Notes: generated from the sequence alone by a model not told the origin. Shown: positions 1 to 6,351, numbered from the stretch's first letter. The stretch: 7,033 nucleotides of DNA from Marinospirillum sp. (GCF_014859565.1 NZ_JACUUA010000169.1:1-7033); one strand, 5' to 3'. A program made the numbers and translations.

Positions 1-241
1 CCATAAAACAGGTGTGGGAGAGTTTTTCCAGCTGTGCGGCAACAGCAGCCTTCACTTTTGGGTGCAGGTGACCTGTGTTGAGTACGGCTATGCCACCGGC
101 AAAGTCGATGAACTCACGGCCTTCAACATCTGTGACGGTAGAGTTTTCTGCCGACTCAATAAAAAGAGGATGTAGCAGGCCAACACCGCGTGCTACGGCG
201 TCATTTTTACGATTGATCAGCGATTGATTGGTATTACTCAT
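1..241 (-). CDS. gabT: 4-aminobutyrate aminotransferase GabT, N-terminal part (cut by window edge)
   Basis: Only the first 80 codons are present; the gene continues beyond base 1. The enzyme is a PLP-dependent class III aminotransferase that moves the amino group of GABA to 2-oxoglutarate, giving succinate semialdehyde and glutamate in the cytoplasm. The visible part begins MSNTNQSLINRKNDAVARGV and contains VEGREFIDFAGGIAVLNTGH (residues 39-58) followed by LHPKV and LEKLSHTCF. As recalled, this matches E. coli GabT almost word for word in the same order, including the GGIAVLNTGH substrate-pocket stretch. The catalytic lysine and PLP site lie outside the window. The ATG at 239-241 is preceded by a GGAG site (plus-strand ctcc 248-251) at good spacing, and only 13 bases separate it from the gabD stop, so the two are surely cotranscribed. 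Related aminotransferases acting on 5-aminovalerate (DavT) look very similar and cannot be excluded from the N-terminus alone. Confidence 0.93.
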   Translation of the reverse strand, partial: MSNTNQSLINRKNDAVARGVGLLHPLFIESAENSTVTDVEGREFIDFAGGIAVLNTGHLHPKVKAAVAAQLEKLSHTCFM

Positions 242-254
242 GGTGTTCTCCGAT

Positions 255-1712
255 TTATACGCTCAGGCAGAGGTATTTCATTTCCAGATATTCTTCGATG
301 CCGTGACGCGAACCTTCACGTCCCAGCCCTGATGATTTGATGCCACCAAACGGGGCTATTTCTGTGGAAATCAGCCCGGTGTTGATGCCTACCATACCGT
401 ATTCCAAAGCTTCTGCGACTTTCCAGACACGCGACAGGTCTTTGGCGTAAAAGTAGGCTGCCAGCCCGTATTCAGTGGCATTGGCCAGTTGAATAACTTC
501 TGCTTCGTCCTCAAAGCGAAACAGCGGTGCAAGAGGGCCGAAGGTTTCTTCTTTTGCCACTTTCATGTCTTGTGTGGCTTCACTAATGATGGTTGGTTCA
601 AAAAAGGTAGCACCTAAAGCATGGCGTTTGCCACCCAACAGCAGTTTTCCGCCCTTGCTGATGGCATCCTGCAAGTGGTTTTCCACCTTCTCAACGGCGC
701 GTTGATCGATCAGCGGGCCAAGGTGAACCCCTTCATCCAGGCCGGAGCCAACGTTTAATGCAGCAACTGCAGCGGTAAACTTTTGTGCAAAGGCATCATA
801 AACGCCAGCCTGTACATAAATACGGTTGGCACAAACACAGGTCTGACCGGCGTTGCGGTATTTGGAGATAATCGCGCCTTCTACTGCGGCATCCAGATCA
901 GCATCATTAAACACAATGAACGGTGCGTTACCGCCCAGCTCCAGCGAAAGTTTTTTCATGGTGGGTGCACAGGCTTGCATCAGGTGGATGCCAACCGCAG
1001 TGGAGCCAGTGAAAGACAGTTTGCGCACGACCGGGCTGCGGGTCAGTGCATCACCCACCTTGCGGGCATCATCCATGTCCGCTGTGACCACATTAAACAC
1101 ACCAGCGGGTATGCCTGCTTCCTCGGCCAGTTGTGCCAGCGCCAGTGCAGAAAGTGGAGTCTGGGGTGCGGGTTTCAGAACCATGGTGCAACCAGCGGCC
1201 AGTGCGGGTGCCGCTTTGCGAGTGATCATGGCGGATGGAAAGTTCCAGGGTGTGATGGCCGCCACGACACCCACGGGTTGTTTAAGCACCAGAATCCGTT
1301 TGTCCGGTTGATGACCGGGTAGCACTTCACCATCGACCCGTTTGGCTTCTTCTGCAAACCATTCAATAAAAGAGGCGGCATAAGCAATTTCTCCTCGGGC
1401 TTCTGCCAGAGGTTTGCCCTGTTCCAGTGTCATGATTCGAGCCAGTTCTTCCTGATTTTGCATCACTAGATCAAACCAGCGACGCAGCAGTTGGCTGCGG
1501 GTTTTGGCGGTCAGAGCACGCCAGGCAGGCAGCGCTGCCTCTGCGGCTTGAATCGCTTGCTCGGTATCTATGTCATCCATGGAGGGGGGGCTGGCAAGTA
1601 GCTCCTTGGTAGCTGGGTTAAATATTTCATAACACTTGCCACTCTTGGCTGTTGCCCAGCACCCGTTGATATAGGCTCTGTTTTTGATCAGTTCTGTGCC
1701 GTTTTCTGGCAT
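255..1712 (-). CDS. gabD: succinate-semialdehyde dehydrogenase GabD (NAD(P)+)
   Basis: An aldehyde dehydrogenase family enzyme that oxidises succinate semialdehyde to succinate, the step after GabT. In 485-residue numbering from the chosen start, the visible ALDH marks are TPWNFP (Asn157), VLKPA (Lys180), the cofactor-binding FTGST near 234-238, the general base Glu258 in LELGG, the nucleophile Cys292 in GQTCVCANR, and EETFGP near 388-393. Length fits E. coli GabD (about 482 residues). The reading frame also has an ATG 12 bases upstream at 1722-1724. The ATG at 1710-1712 is preferred because GAGG (plus-strand cctc 1719-1722) sits six bases before it and overlaps the upstream ATG. A second Cys (294) lies two residues after the catalytic one, as in SSADH enzymes generally. 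The position three after Lys180 is Pro (KPAP), where E. coli GabD as recalled has Ser contacting the NADP 2'-phosphate, so cofactor preference is open. Glutarate-semialdehyde activity is possible. Confidence 0.95.
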   Translation of the reverse strand: MPENGTELIKNRAYINGCWATAKSGKCYEIFNPATKELLASPPSMDDIDTEQAIQAAEAALPAWRALTAKTRSQLLRRWFDLVMQNQEELARIMTLEQGKPLAEARGEIAYAASFIEWFAEEAKRVDGEVLPGHQPDKRILVLKQPVGVVAAITPWNFPSAMITRKAAPALAAGCTMVLKPAPQTPLSALALAQLAEEAGIPAGVFNVVTADMDDARKVGDALTRSPVVRKLSFTGSTAVGIHLMQACAPTMKKLSLELGGNAPFIVFNDADLDAAVEGAIISKYRNAGQTCVCANRIYVQAGVYDAFAQKFTAAVAALNVGSGLDEGVHLGPLIDQRAVEKVENHLQDAISKGGKLLLGGKRHALGATFFEPTIISEATQDMKVAKEETFGPLAPLFRFEDEAEVIQLANATEYGLAAYFYAKDLSRVWKVAEALEYGMVGINTGLISTEIAPFGGIKSSGLGREGSRHGIEEYLEMKYLCLSV

Positions 1713-1718
1713 GATAAA

Positions 1719-1722
1719 CCTC
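1719..1722 (-). promoter_or_regulatory. Shine-Dalgarno site that decides the gabD start
   Basis: On the minus strand GAGG stands six bases before the ATG at 1710-1712. It overlaps the alternative in-frame ATG at 1722-1724, which itself has no comparable purine site upstream. This supports the shorter, 485-residue GabD. Confidence 0.6.
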
Positions 1723-1735
1723 ATTAACCGTTAAT
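1723..1735. promoter_or_regulatory. 13-base perfect palindrome upstream of gabD, possible operator half of a tandem site
   Basis: ATTAAC-C-GTTAAT is a perfect inverted repeat with a single central base. It lies directly before the gabD ribosome site and overlaps by six bases the 16-base element at 1730-1745. It sits where a transcription start would fall if the TATTAT at 1734-1739 is a -10 box. Function is inferred from position and symmetry only. Confidence 0.35.
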
Positions 1736-1745
1736 AATATTTAAC
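1730..1745 (-). promoter_or_regulatory. Candidate operator, copy 1 of a shared 16-base motif (gabD side)
   Basis: The minus strand reads GTTAAATATTATTAAC, an inverted repeat with GTTAA/TTAAC arms. It is 12 of 16 identical to the element upstream of the ATPase gene (6141-6156) and 12 of 16 identical to the one at 6281-6296 read on the same strand. Its right end is 17 bases from the preferred gabD ATG. It is the only long gap inside the operon, which fits a separate control point for gabDT. The region is AT-rich, so chance similarity is a real alternative. Confidence 0.4.
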
Positions 1746-1761
1746 ATCATAGGCGCAACAA
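1734..1761 (-). promoter_or_regulatory. Weak candidate internal promoter for gabDT
   Basis: On the minus strand TTGTTG (1756-1761) is followed after 16 bases by TATTAT (1734-1739), five of six to the sigma-70 -10 consensus and three of six to the -35. The -10-like box is inside the candidate operator at 1730-1745, so binding there would block it. The -35 match is poor; this is a suggestion only. Confidence 0.25.
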
Positions 1762-1780
1762 GCTGTTTCAGGAAGCAAAA

Positions 1781-2608
1781 TCAGGATTGAGATTTAAGTC
1801 GCTCATTACGACGCCGCAACAGCTCCATGACCAGCAGTAACAATGCCGACAAGACAATCAGGATGGTTGCCATGGCTGCAATGGCCGGGCTGATGTTTTC
1901 ACGGATACCGGAGAACATCTGCATGGGTAAGGTGCGCTCGGACGGGCTGGCAATAAAAAGTGCAACCACCACCTCGTCAAAGGAAGTCGCAAAGGCAAAC
2001 AGGCCGCCAGATGCCACACCGGGCAGAATCTGGGGCAGCACCACTTTAAAAAACACCTGCAATGGATTGGCTCCCAGGCTGGCACCAGCGCGCACCTGAT
2101 TGTGATCAAACCCTTGCAGAGTAGCGTTTACGGTGATGACTACAAAGGGTACACCCAGTGCAGCATGAGCCAGAATCAGGCCAGTGTAGGAGTTCAGTAA
2201 TCCTGCTTGGGCAAAAAAGAAATACATGCCCACGGCAACAATCACCAGTGGCACTACCATTGGTGATATTAGCAGTGCCAGCAGCAAGCCTTTTCCGGGA
2301 AAGTCGGCTCTGTTCAGTCCTACGGCTGCCAAAGTGCCAAGAATCATCGCTAGTAGTGTGGCAAAAGGAGCGACGATCATGCTGTTCTTCAGCGCTGTCA
2401 GCCATGGCCCTTGAGTGTTAAATATTTCCTGATACCAACGCAGTGAAAAGCCATCCAGAGGGTAGGTCAGAAAGCTGCCGCTATTAAAGGATAACGGCAC
2501 AATCACCAGCACGGGCAGCATCAGAAAAAACAGGATGCAGGCACAGAAAATTCGAAAGACCCAGTACCAGATTTTCTCTATCGGTGTTGCAAAGGGTTGC
2601 AGTGACAT
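1781..2608 (-). CDS. ABC transporter permease, PotC type (predicted GABA uptake)
   Basis: The second inner-membrane channel subunit of the importer, 275 residues, the usual length for PotC/YdcV-type permeases. Hydrophobic segments fall near residues 17-40, 74-98, 107-132, 138-160, 198-218 and 243-263, giving the six-helix layout of this family. The cytoplasmic EAA loop that docks on the ATPase is visible as RAGASLGANPLQVFFKVVLP (173-192) followed by GV near 197-198. The C-terminus is basic (ELLRRRNERLK), consistent with a cytoplasmic end. The ATG at 2606-2608 is four bases after the stop of the partner permease, and its AGGAA ribosome site lies in that gene's final codons, so translation is probably coupled. 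Substrate assignment comes from the neighbouring binding protein and gabDT, not from the permease itself. By homology alone it would be called spermidine/putrescine permease. Confidence 0.9.
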   Translation of the reverse strand: MSLQPFATPIEKIWYWVFRIFCACILFFLMLPVLVIVPLSFNSGSFLTYPLDGFSLRWYQEIFNTQGPWLTALKNSMIVAPFATLLAMILGTLAAVGLNRADFPGKGLLLALLISPMVVPLVIVAVGMYFFFAQAGLLNSYTGLILAHAALGVPFVVITVNATLQGFDHNQVRAGASLGANPLQVFFKVVLPQILPGVASGGLFAFATSFDEVVVALFIASPSERTLPMQMFSGIRENISPAIAAMATILIVLSALLLLVMELLRRRNERLKSQS

Positions 2609-2612
2609 GAGC

Positions 2613-3869
2613 TTAATTCCTGATCAGTTGCTTTTGATTAACCAAGCGGTGATAAACCAGATACAGCAGCAGGGTGATAATCAGCAGCAGACTGCCAAGG
2701 GCGGCTGCCATGCCCCAGTTGTTGGTGGTATTGGTGTAGTAGGCGACGTAATAACTCACCATCTGATCGGAAGGGCCACCCACCAGAGCCGGGGTGATGT
2801 AATAACCCAGCGCCATGATGAAGACCAGCAGCGTACCGGCAGCAACACCGGAGATGGTTTGTGGGGCATAAACCTTCCAGAAGGCAACAAACGGGTGGCA
2901 GCCGAGGGAAATGGCAGCACGCTGGTAGTTGGGTGATATGCCTTTCATGACGCTATAGAGTGGCAGAATCATAAAGGGTAAAAGGATGTGCACCATTGCT
3001 GCCAGTACGCCAGTCCGGTTAAAGACCAGCTGCAAGGGCGAGTCGATCCATCCGGCACTGATCAGGGTGGTGTTAATCAATCCACCACTTTGCAGCAGCA
3101 CAATCCAGGACGCGGTTCTGACTAGCAAGGAAGTCCAGAAGGGCAGCAGTACAAAAATCATCAGCAGGTTGCTGGTGGATGTTGGCAGGGTAGCCAGCAG
3201 GTATGCCAGAGGAAAACCAAGCAGCAGGCAGATGAGCGTAACCGACCCTGAAATCACCAGGGTGCGCTGGAAAACTGAAAGGTAAACACGTTGCTCTTCT
3301 GCCACCGATTGGATCTGGCCTTGATCATCACGTTTCATATCCAGTGCCGCCAGTAAATAACGATCCGTGGTGGCTGATGCAGCGCGTTGTATGGCAAGCC
3401 AGGTGGTGGTTTCTGACCAGGCTGGATCGGCCTGTTGAACAGCTAGTGCGTAGGCGGTAAGGCTGCCATCCGCAGGTAGCTGGCGCAAAGTGCGTACCAA
3501 CAGCCCACGGAAAGTTGGATCTTCATAATTGAGACGCCGACCGACTTTACCCAGTCCGCCACTCTGACGTGACATCTGCAGTTCTTGTGCAAAAGTACCA
3601 AAAACCTCTGTGCTCGGCAGTTGCTGACCATCCCACTTTTGAATCAGCTCGGCAGTGAGGGGCATCTCTTGCATCAGCTCACTATTATCAATACTGCGCC
3701 AAAGCATCTGGGTAATTGGAATGACAAAAACCACGACCAGAAATATTGCCAGTGGCATAACCAAAGCAGCCGCCTTGATTTTGCGCAGGCGTTCAGCCTG
3801 GTGCAGCTGGCGTTTCAGCCGGCTGCTATCGGTCAGGTGAGGCTGTGACTGAGCCATTGTTGCGGTCAT
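2613..3869 (-). CDS. ABC transporter permease, PotB type with enlarged periplasmic loop
   Basis: The first inner-membrane channel subunit, 418 residues from the chosen start. E. coli PotB is about 275 residues; the extra length here is an insertion of about 145 residues between the first hydrophobic segment (about 32-57) and the second (about 203-228). Further segments fall near 235-260, 289-310, 340-360 and 386-408. The EAA loop for ATPase docking is RAAISLGCHPFVAFWKVYAP (317-336). The insert is hydrophilic and should be periplasmic if the short basic N-terminus is cytoplasmic. Long PotB-like permeases of this form are known beside PotD-like proteins in proteobacteria. An upstream GTG at 3879-3881 is in frame, but the ATG at 3867-3869 has GGAG six bases before it (the GTG overlaps that site), so the ATG is preferred. 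The start is 29 bases after the binding-protein stop. Confidence 0.88.
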   Translation of the reverse strand: MTATMAQSQPHLTDSSRLKRQLHQAERLRKIKAAALVMPLAIFLVVVFVIPITQMLWRSIDNSELMQEMPLTAELIQKWDGQQLPSTEVFGTFAQELQMSRQSGGLGKVGRRLNYEDPTFRGLLVRTLRQLPADGSLTAYALAVQQADPAWSETTTWLAIQRAASATTDRYLLAALDMKRDDQGQIQSVAEEQRVYLSVFQRTLVISGSVTLICLLLGFPLAYLLATLPTSTSNLLMIFVLLPFWTSLLVRTASWIVLLQSGGLINTTLISAGWIDSPLQLVFNRTGVLAAMVHILLPFMILPLYSVMKGISPNYQRAAISLGCHPFVAFWKVYAPQTISGVAAGTLLVFIMALGYYITPALVGGPSDQMVSYYVAYYTNTTNNWGMAAALGSLLLIITLLLYLVYHRLVNQKQLIRN

Positions 3870-3898
3870 GCGTCTCTCCACAGTTGCGGGTAGGGGAA

Positions 3899-4960
3899 TT
3901 ACAGGCGTGAAGCCCAGGCATTAAAGCGTTGTTCCAGCTCCTCGCCAAAATCCACCCAGAAGTTGGTATCCATCGACAAGGCACCTTTCAGGTTATCGGC
4001 ATGGGTTGGCATTCTGGCGGCCTGTTTTGCAGACAGTGAGGCTAGTGCTGCGGGATTGACAGGGCCGTAAGGGATGGCAGAGGAGTAAACCGCCTGGGTA
4101 TCTGCCTGACTGGCAAAACGGATGAAGTCATAAGCTGTTTCGCGGTGTTTTGAACCAGAGACAATCGCCCAATAATCCAGGTCATAAACGCTGCCTTGCC
4201 AGGCAATCGCCAGGTTGCGCCCTTCTTCCTGAGCTGCTGCAATGCGGCCGTTGTATGAAGAGGACATGACAACATCGCCTGCTACTAACCACTGAGGAGG
4301 CTGTGCACCTGCTTCCCACCATTGGATGTGTGCACTGATTTCATCCAGCTTGGCAAAGGCTCGGTCAACACCACCGGGGGTACGCAGAACGGCATACACC
4401 TGGTCTGCTGGTACACCGTCAGCCATCAAGGCAAACTCCAAGGTGTACTTGGCACCGCGGCGCAGACCACGCTTGCCAGGGAAGTCTTTTACGTTCCAGA
4501 AGTCCTGCCAGGTTTGAGGTGCACGAGGCAGGCGATCAGCGTTATAGGCCAGCACGGTAGACCATACAAAAGTTCCCACACCGCATTCTTCAACCGCAGC
4601 ACCAATTAATTGATCCTCAATACCCAGCTTTTTCCAGTCAATCGGCTCAAACATGCCTTCAAAGCAGCCTCGTGCCAGCTCAGGAGATTCAACTTCTACC
4701 AGATCCCAGCTGACGTTTCCGGTTTCCACCATGGCGCGAATACGGGATAGTTCGCCGTTATAGTCACCAGGCACTAGTCGAACGCCAGTTTTCTGGCTGA
4801 AAGGGGTGTAATAGGCTTTTTGCATGGCTTCGCCGGATGCACCGCCAAAAGAAATAACGGTAAAGGCTTGAGCCGCAGAGGCCATTAACAGTCCACCACC
4901 AAGCAGGGTGGCGACCAGGGATTTTTTAAACTTTGCAGTGCGTTTGGCTGTGTTTTGCAT
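3899..4960 (-). CDS. Periplasmic substrate-binding protein, PotD family, likely GABA-binding (Atu4243-like)
   Basis: The extracytoplasmic receptor that captures substrate for the importer, 353 residues. The N-terminus is a Sec signal peptide: basic start (KRTAKFKK), hydrophobic core about 14-25, and ASAAQA with predicted cleavage after Ala32. The mature part opens FTVISFGGASG, as in PotD/PotF and Fe-type cluster proteins. SSSYNGR (233-239) and DLDYW (260-264) fall where PotD places ligand-binding Trp and Asp residues. Arg239 and Asp262 are 23 residues apart, the same spacing as Arg203 and Asp226, the GABA contacts reported for Agrobacterium Atu4243. PotD's Trp two residues before that Asp appears replaced by Asp260. 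With gabD and gabT in the operon, GABA is the best substrate; 5-aminovalerate or a polyamine remain possible. The ATG at 4958-4960 has AGGAG (plus-strand ctcct 4970-4974) nine bases upstream. No post-gene hairpin is visible to raise its level over the permeases. Confidence 0.9.
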   Translation of the reverse strand: MQNTAKRTAKFKKSLVATLLGGGLLMASAAQAFTVISFGGASGEAMQKAYYTPFSQKTGVRLVPGDYNGELSRIRAMVETGNVSWDLVEVESPELARGCFEGMFEPIDWKKLGIEDQLIGAAVEECGVGTFVWSTVLAYNADRLPRAPQTWQDFWNVKDFPGKRGLRRGAKYTLEFALMADGVPADQVYAVLRTPGGVDRAFAKLDEISAHIQWWEAGAQPPQWLVAGDVVMSSSYNGRIAAAQEEGRNLAIAWQGSVYDLDYWAIVSGSKHRETAYDFIRFASQADTQAVYSSAIPYGPVNPAALASLSAKQAARMPTHADNLKGALSMDTNFWVDFGEELEQRFNAWASRL

Positions 4961-5007
4961 GATTTGAATCTCCTGATGCAGTTTTAAAAATGTAGCTTTT
5001 GTTCAAC

Positions 5008-6117
5008 TTAAGGGTTTGCTGTGCAGTCGAGTGATCGGATGTCCTCATCACGCCAGCCCAGAGCAACTTCGGCACCCACTTTAAGTGTCGGGCAAAACTC
5101 TGTAACAGGTACTCGCGCCATAAATTGATCGTTGCCTGCCACCTCACACCGCACGCGCAGGTGATCACCCAGGTAGATGAATTCACGAATATGCCCGGTA
5201 ACTTTGTTGGGCATCGTGGCGGCAGAGCCATTAAGGTGGACACGTTCCGGGCGTATCGAAAGGCTGGTTGGAGCCCCTGCTTCATGAATGTTGACCCGTC
5301 TGGCGCGGGTGGTTAACCCTTGACCAAAACGAACCCGGCAGTAGTTGTCTTCCACTGTTTCAACTCTGCCGAGCAGGGTGTTGTTTTCACCGATGAACTG
5401 CGCAACAAAGGCGTTGGATGGGTTTTCGTAAAGATTTTGTGGCGTATCGATTTGCTGAATCACACCATCATTAAATACCGCCACTCGATCAGACATGGTC
5501 AGTGCTTCACTCTGGTCGTGAGTAACAAAAACCACGGTGAGGCCAAGCTGCTCATGTAGATGTTTGATTTCCAGTTGCATGTGTTCACGTAACTGTTTAT
5601 CCAGTGCGCCCAGCGGTTCATCCATCAGCACCAGCTGAGGCTCAAAAACCAGTGCCCGTGCCAGTGCCACACGCTGTTGTTGTCCACCGGAAAGCTGGGT
5701 TGGTCTGCGTTTTGCAAACTCACCCAGCTTGATGGTGTCGAGGATGCGGCTGACGCGTTCATCCGCCTCTGCACGGGGAACCTTGCGAGCCTGGAGGGGG
5801 AAGCGTAAATTTTCTTCCACCGTCATGTGGGGAAACAGGGCATAATTCTGGAACACCATGCCAATATTGCGTTTGTGAGGCGGAAGGGTGTTGAGGCGTT
5901 GCTCTCCGAGGAAGATGTCACCCGTTGTGGGTACTTCAAAGCCTGCCAACATCATCAGGCAAGTAGTTTTGCCTGAACCTGATGGCCCCAAAAGGGTGAC
6001 AAACTCCCCTTTGCCGATAGACAGGTTAAGGTCCCTGACGACCAGATTCTCACCATCGTAGGTTTTCTGCACTCCGGAGAACCGAACCAGAGTATCCGCG
6101 TCGGAACCTGTTTGCAT
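5008..6117 (-). CDS. ABC transporter ATP-binding protein, PotA type (predicted GABA uptake)
   Basis: The cytoplasmic ATPase that drives import, 369 residues and first gene of the leftward operon. Visible motifs in order are Walker A GPSGSGKTT (44-52), Q-loop Gln90 in VFQNYALFPH, ABC signature LSGGQQQR (142-149), Walker B LVLMDEP (162-168), the D-loop LGALD, and the switch His200 in VTHDQSEA. After about residue 240 comes a C-terminal TOBE-type domain (FIGENN, LSIRPERV 286-293, then REFIYLGDHLRVRC 311-324), typical of PotA/CysA/MalK-like importers and often a regulatory or subunit-contact module. No motif residue is missing, so it should be active. The ATG at 6115-6117 follows an AGGAGAGG ribosome site (plus-strand 6125-6132) at seven bases. 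A 47-base gap without a terminator leads to the binding-protein gene. The sequence alone does not identify the substrate. Confidence 0.93.
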   Translation of the reverse strand: MQTGSDADTLVRFSGVQKTYDGENLVVRDLNLSIGKGEFVTLLGPSGSGKTTCLMMLAGFEVPTTGDIFLGEQRLNTLPPHKRNIGMVFQNYALFPHMTVEENLRFPLQARKVPRAEADERVSRILDTIKLGEFAKRRPTQLSGGQQQRVALARALVFEPQLVLMDEPLGALDKQLREHMQLEIKHLHEQLGLTVVFVTHDQSEALTMSDRVAVFNDGVIQQIDTPQNLYENPSNAFVAQFIGENNTLLGRVETVEDNYCRVRFGQGLTTRARRVNIHEAGAPTSLSIRPERVHLNGSAATMPNKVTGHIREFIYLGDHLRVRCEVAGNDQFMARVPVTEFCPTLKVGAEVALGWRDEDIRSLDCTANP

Positions 6118-6124
6118 GGGCTAT

Positions 6125-6132
6125 CCTCTCCT
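6125..6132 (-). promoter_or_regulatory. Strong Shine-Dalgarno site for the first operon gene
   Basis: The minus strand reads AGGAGAGG seven bases before the ATPase start codon, one of the best ribosome sites in the window. It fixes the start of the 369-residue protein; no other in-frame start lies nearby. Confidence 0.6.
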
Positions 6133-6140
6133 GAAAATTT

Positions 6141-6156
6141 GTTAACTAAATTAAAC
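6141..6156 (-). promoter_or_regulatory. Candidate operator, copy 2 of a shared 16-base motif (transporter side)
   Basis: The minus strand reads GTTTAATTTAGTTAAC, an imperfect inverted repeat ending 23 bases before the ATPase start. It is 12 of 16 identical to copy 1 upstream of gabD and 11 of 16 to copy 3. It includes TTTAAT, five of six to a -10 box, but no acceptable -35 is found at 16-18 bases, so the promoter itself is not called. A repressor bound here would sit over the likely transcription start. Confidence 0.4.
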
Positions 6157-6178
6157 GGTCTGGACGTCATGGTCTGGA
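6157..6178 (+). repeat. Short direct repeat GGTCTGGA x2, 14-base period
   Basis: GGTCTGGA occurs at 6157-6164 and again at 6171-6178 with six bases between. It lies immediately upstream of the candidate operator before the transporter operon. The period is not an exact helical turn; role unknown. Confidence 0.3.
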
Positions 6179-6194
6179 TCTTGCTGGTTGATCC
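6176..6194. repeat. Inverted repeat GGATC-N9-GATCC in divergent intergenic region
   Basis: Five-base perfect arms (6176-6180 and 6190-6194) flank nine bases. It overlaps the second GGTCTGGA repeat. It could be a protein site or chance; arms contain GATC, so Dam methylation could matter if the host has Dam. Confidence 0.25.
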
Positions 6195-6221
6195 GCACAG
6201 TAACGTGGCTCATATCTGGCA

Positions 6222-6237
6222 ATTTATAAGCATAAAT
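6222..6237. repeat. Palindrome ATTTAT-AAGC-ATAAAT in divergent intergenic region
   Basis: Perfect six-base arms around a four-base centre, near the middle of the 260-base gap between the transporter operon and the regulator. It does not match the 16-base motif shared by the three candidate operators, so it may be a second regulator's site. Confidence 0.35.
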
Positions 6238-6280
6238 CAGGCCAAAAAGCCAAATGCAGCAGAAATACTGAAGAATAAGC

Positions 6281-6296
6281 GTTAAGTTTATTTATC
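6281..6296 (-). promoter_or_regulatory. Candidate operator, copy 3 of a shared 16-base motif (regulator side)
   Basis: Read on the minus strand it is GATAAATAAACTTAAC, sharing G.T.AAT....TTAAC with copies 1 and 2. On the plus strand it reads GTTAAGTTTATTTATC, also 12 of 16 to copy 2. It lies within a wider imperfect palindrome, GCGxTAA to TTAxCGC (6279-6298). It ends 81 bases before the regulator start, where it could serve autoregulation. Confidence 0.35.
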
Positions 6297-6351
6297 GCGT
6301 CGGCAGGTGCTAGCAGGGTGCACTGAGGTCGGGCGGAAGATTAATTAAAGA

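Noticed and set aside
783..1322. Long plus-strand open frames opposite gabD (783-1322 and 853-1311)
   Set aside because: They lie wholly antisense to a gene with every ALDH motif, have no family resemblance, and their composition follows the opposite strand's codon pattern.
2158..2936. Plus-strand and alternate-frame reading frames across the two permease genes
   Set aside because: The permeases show membrane segments and EAA loops in the minus-strand frames; the others are Cys/Arg/Ser-rich shadows without ribosome sites.
4961..5007. Promoter or terminator between the ATPase and binding-protein genes
   Set aside because: There is no credible -35/-10 pair and no hairpin with T-tract; only the AGGAG ribosome site is clear.
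4926..5285. A 119-codon minus-strand frame overlapping the end of the ATPase gene and the start of the binding-protein gene
   Set aside because: It is out of frame with two well-supported genes and has no recognisable domain.
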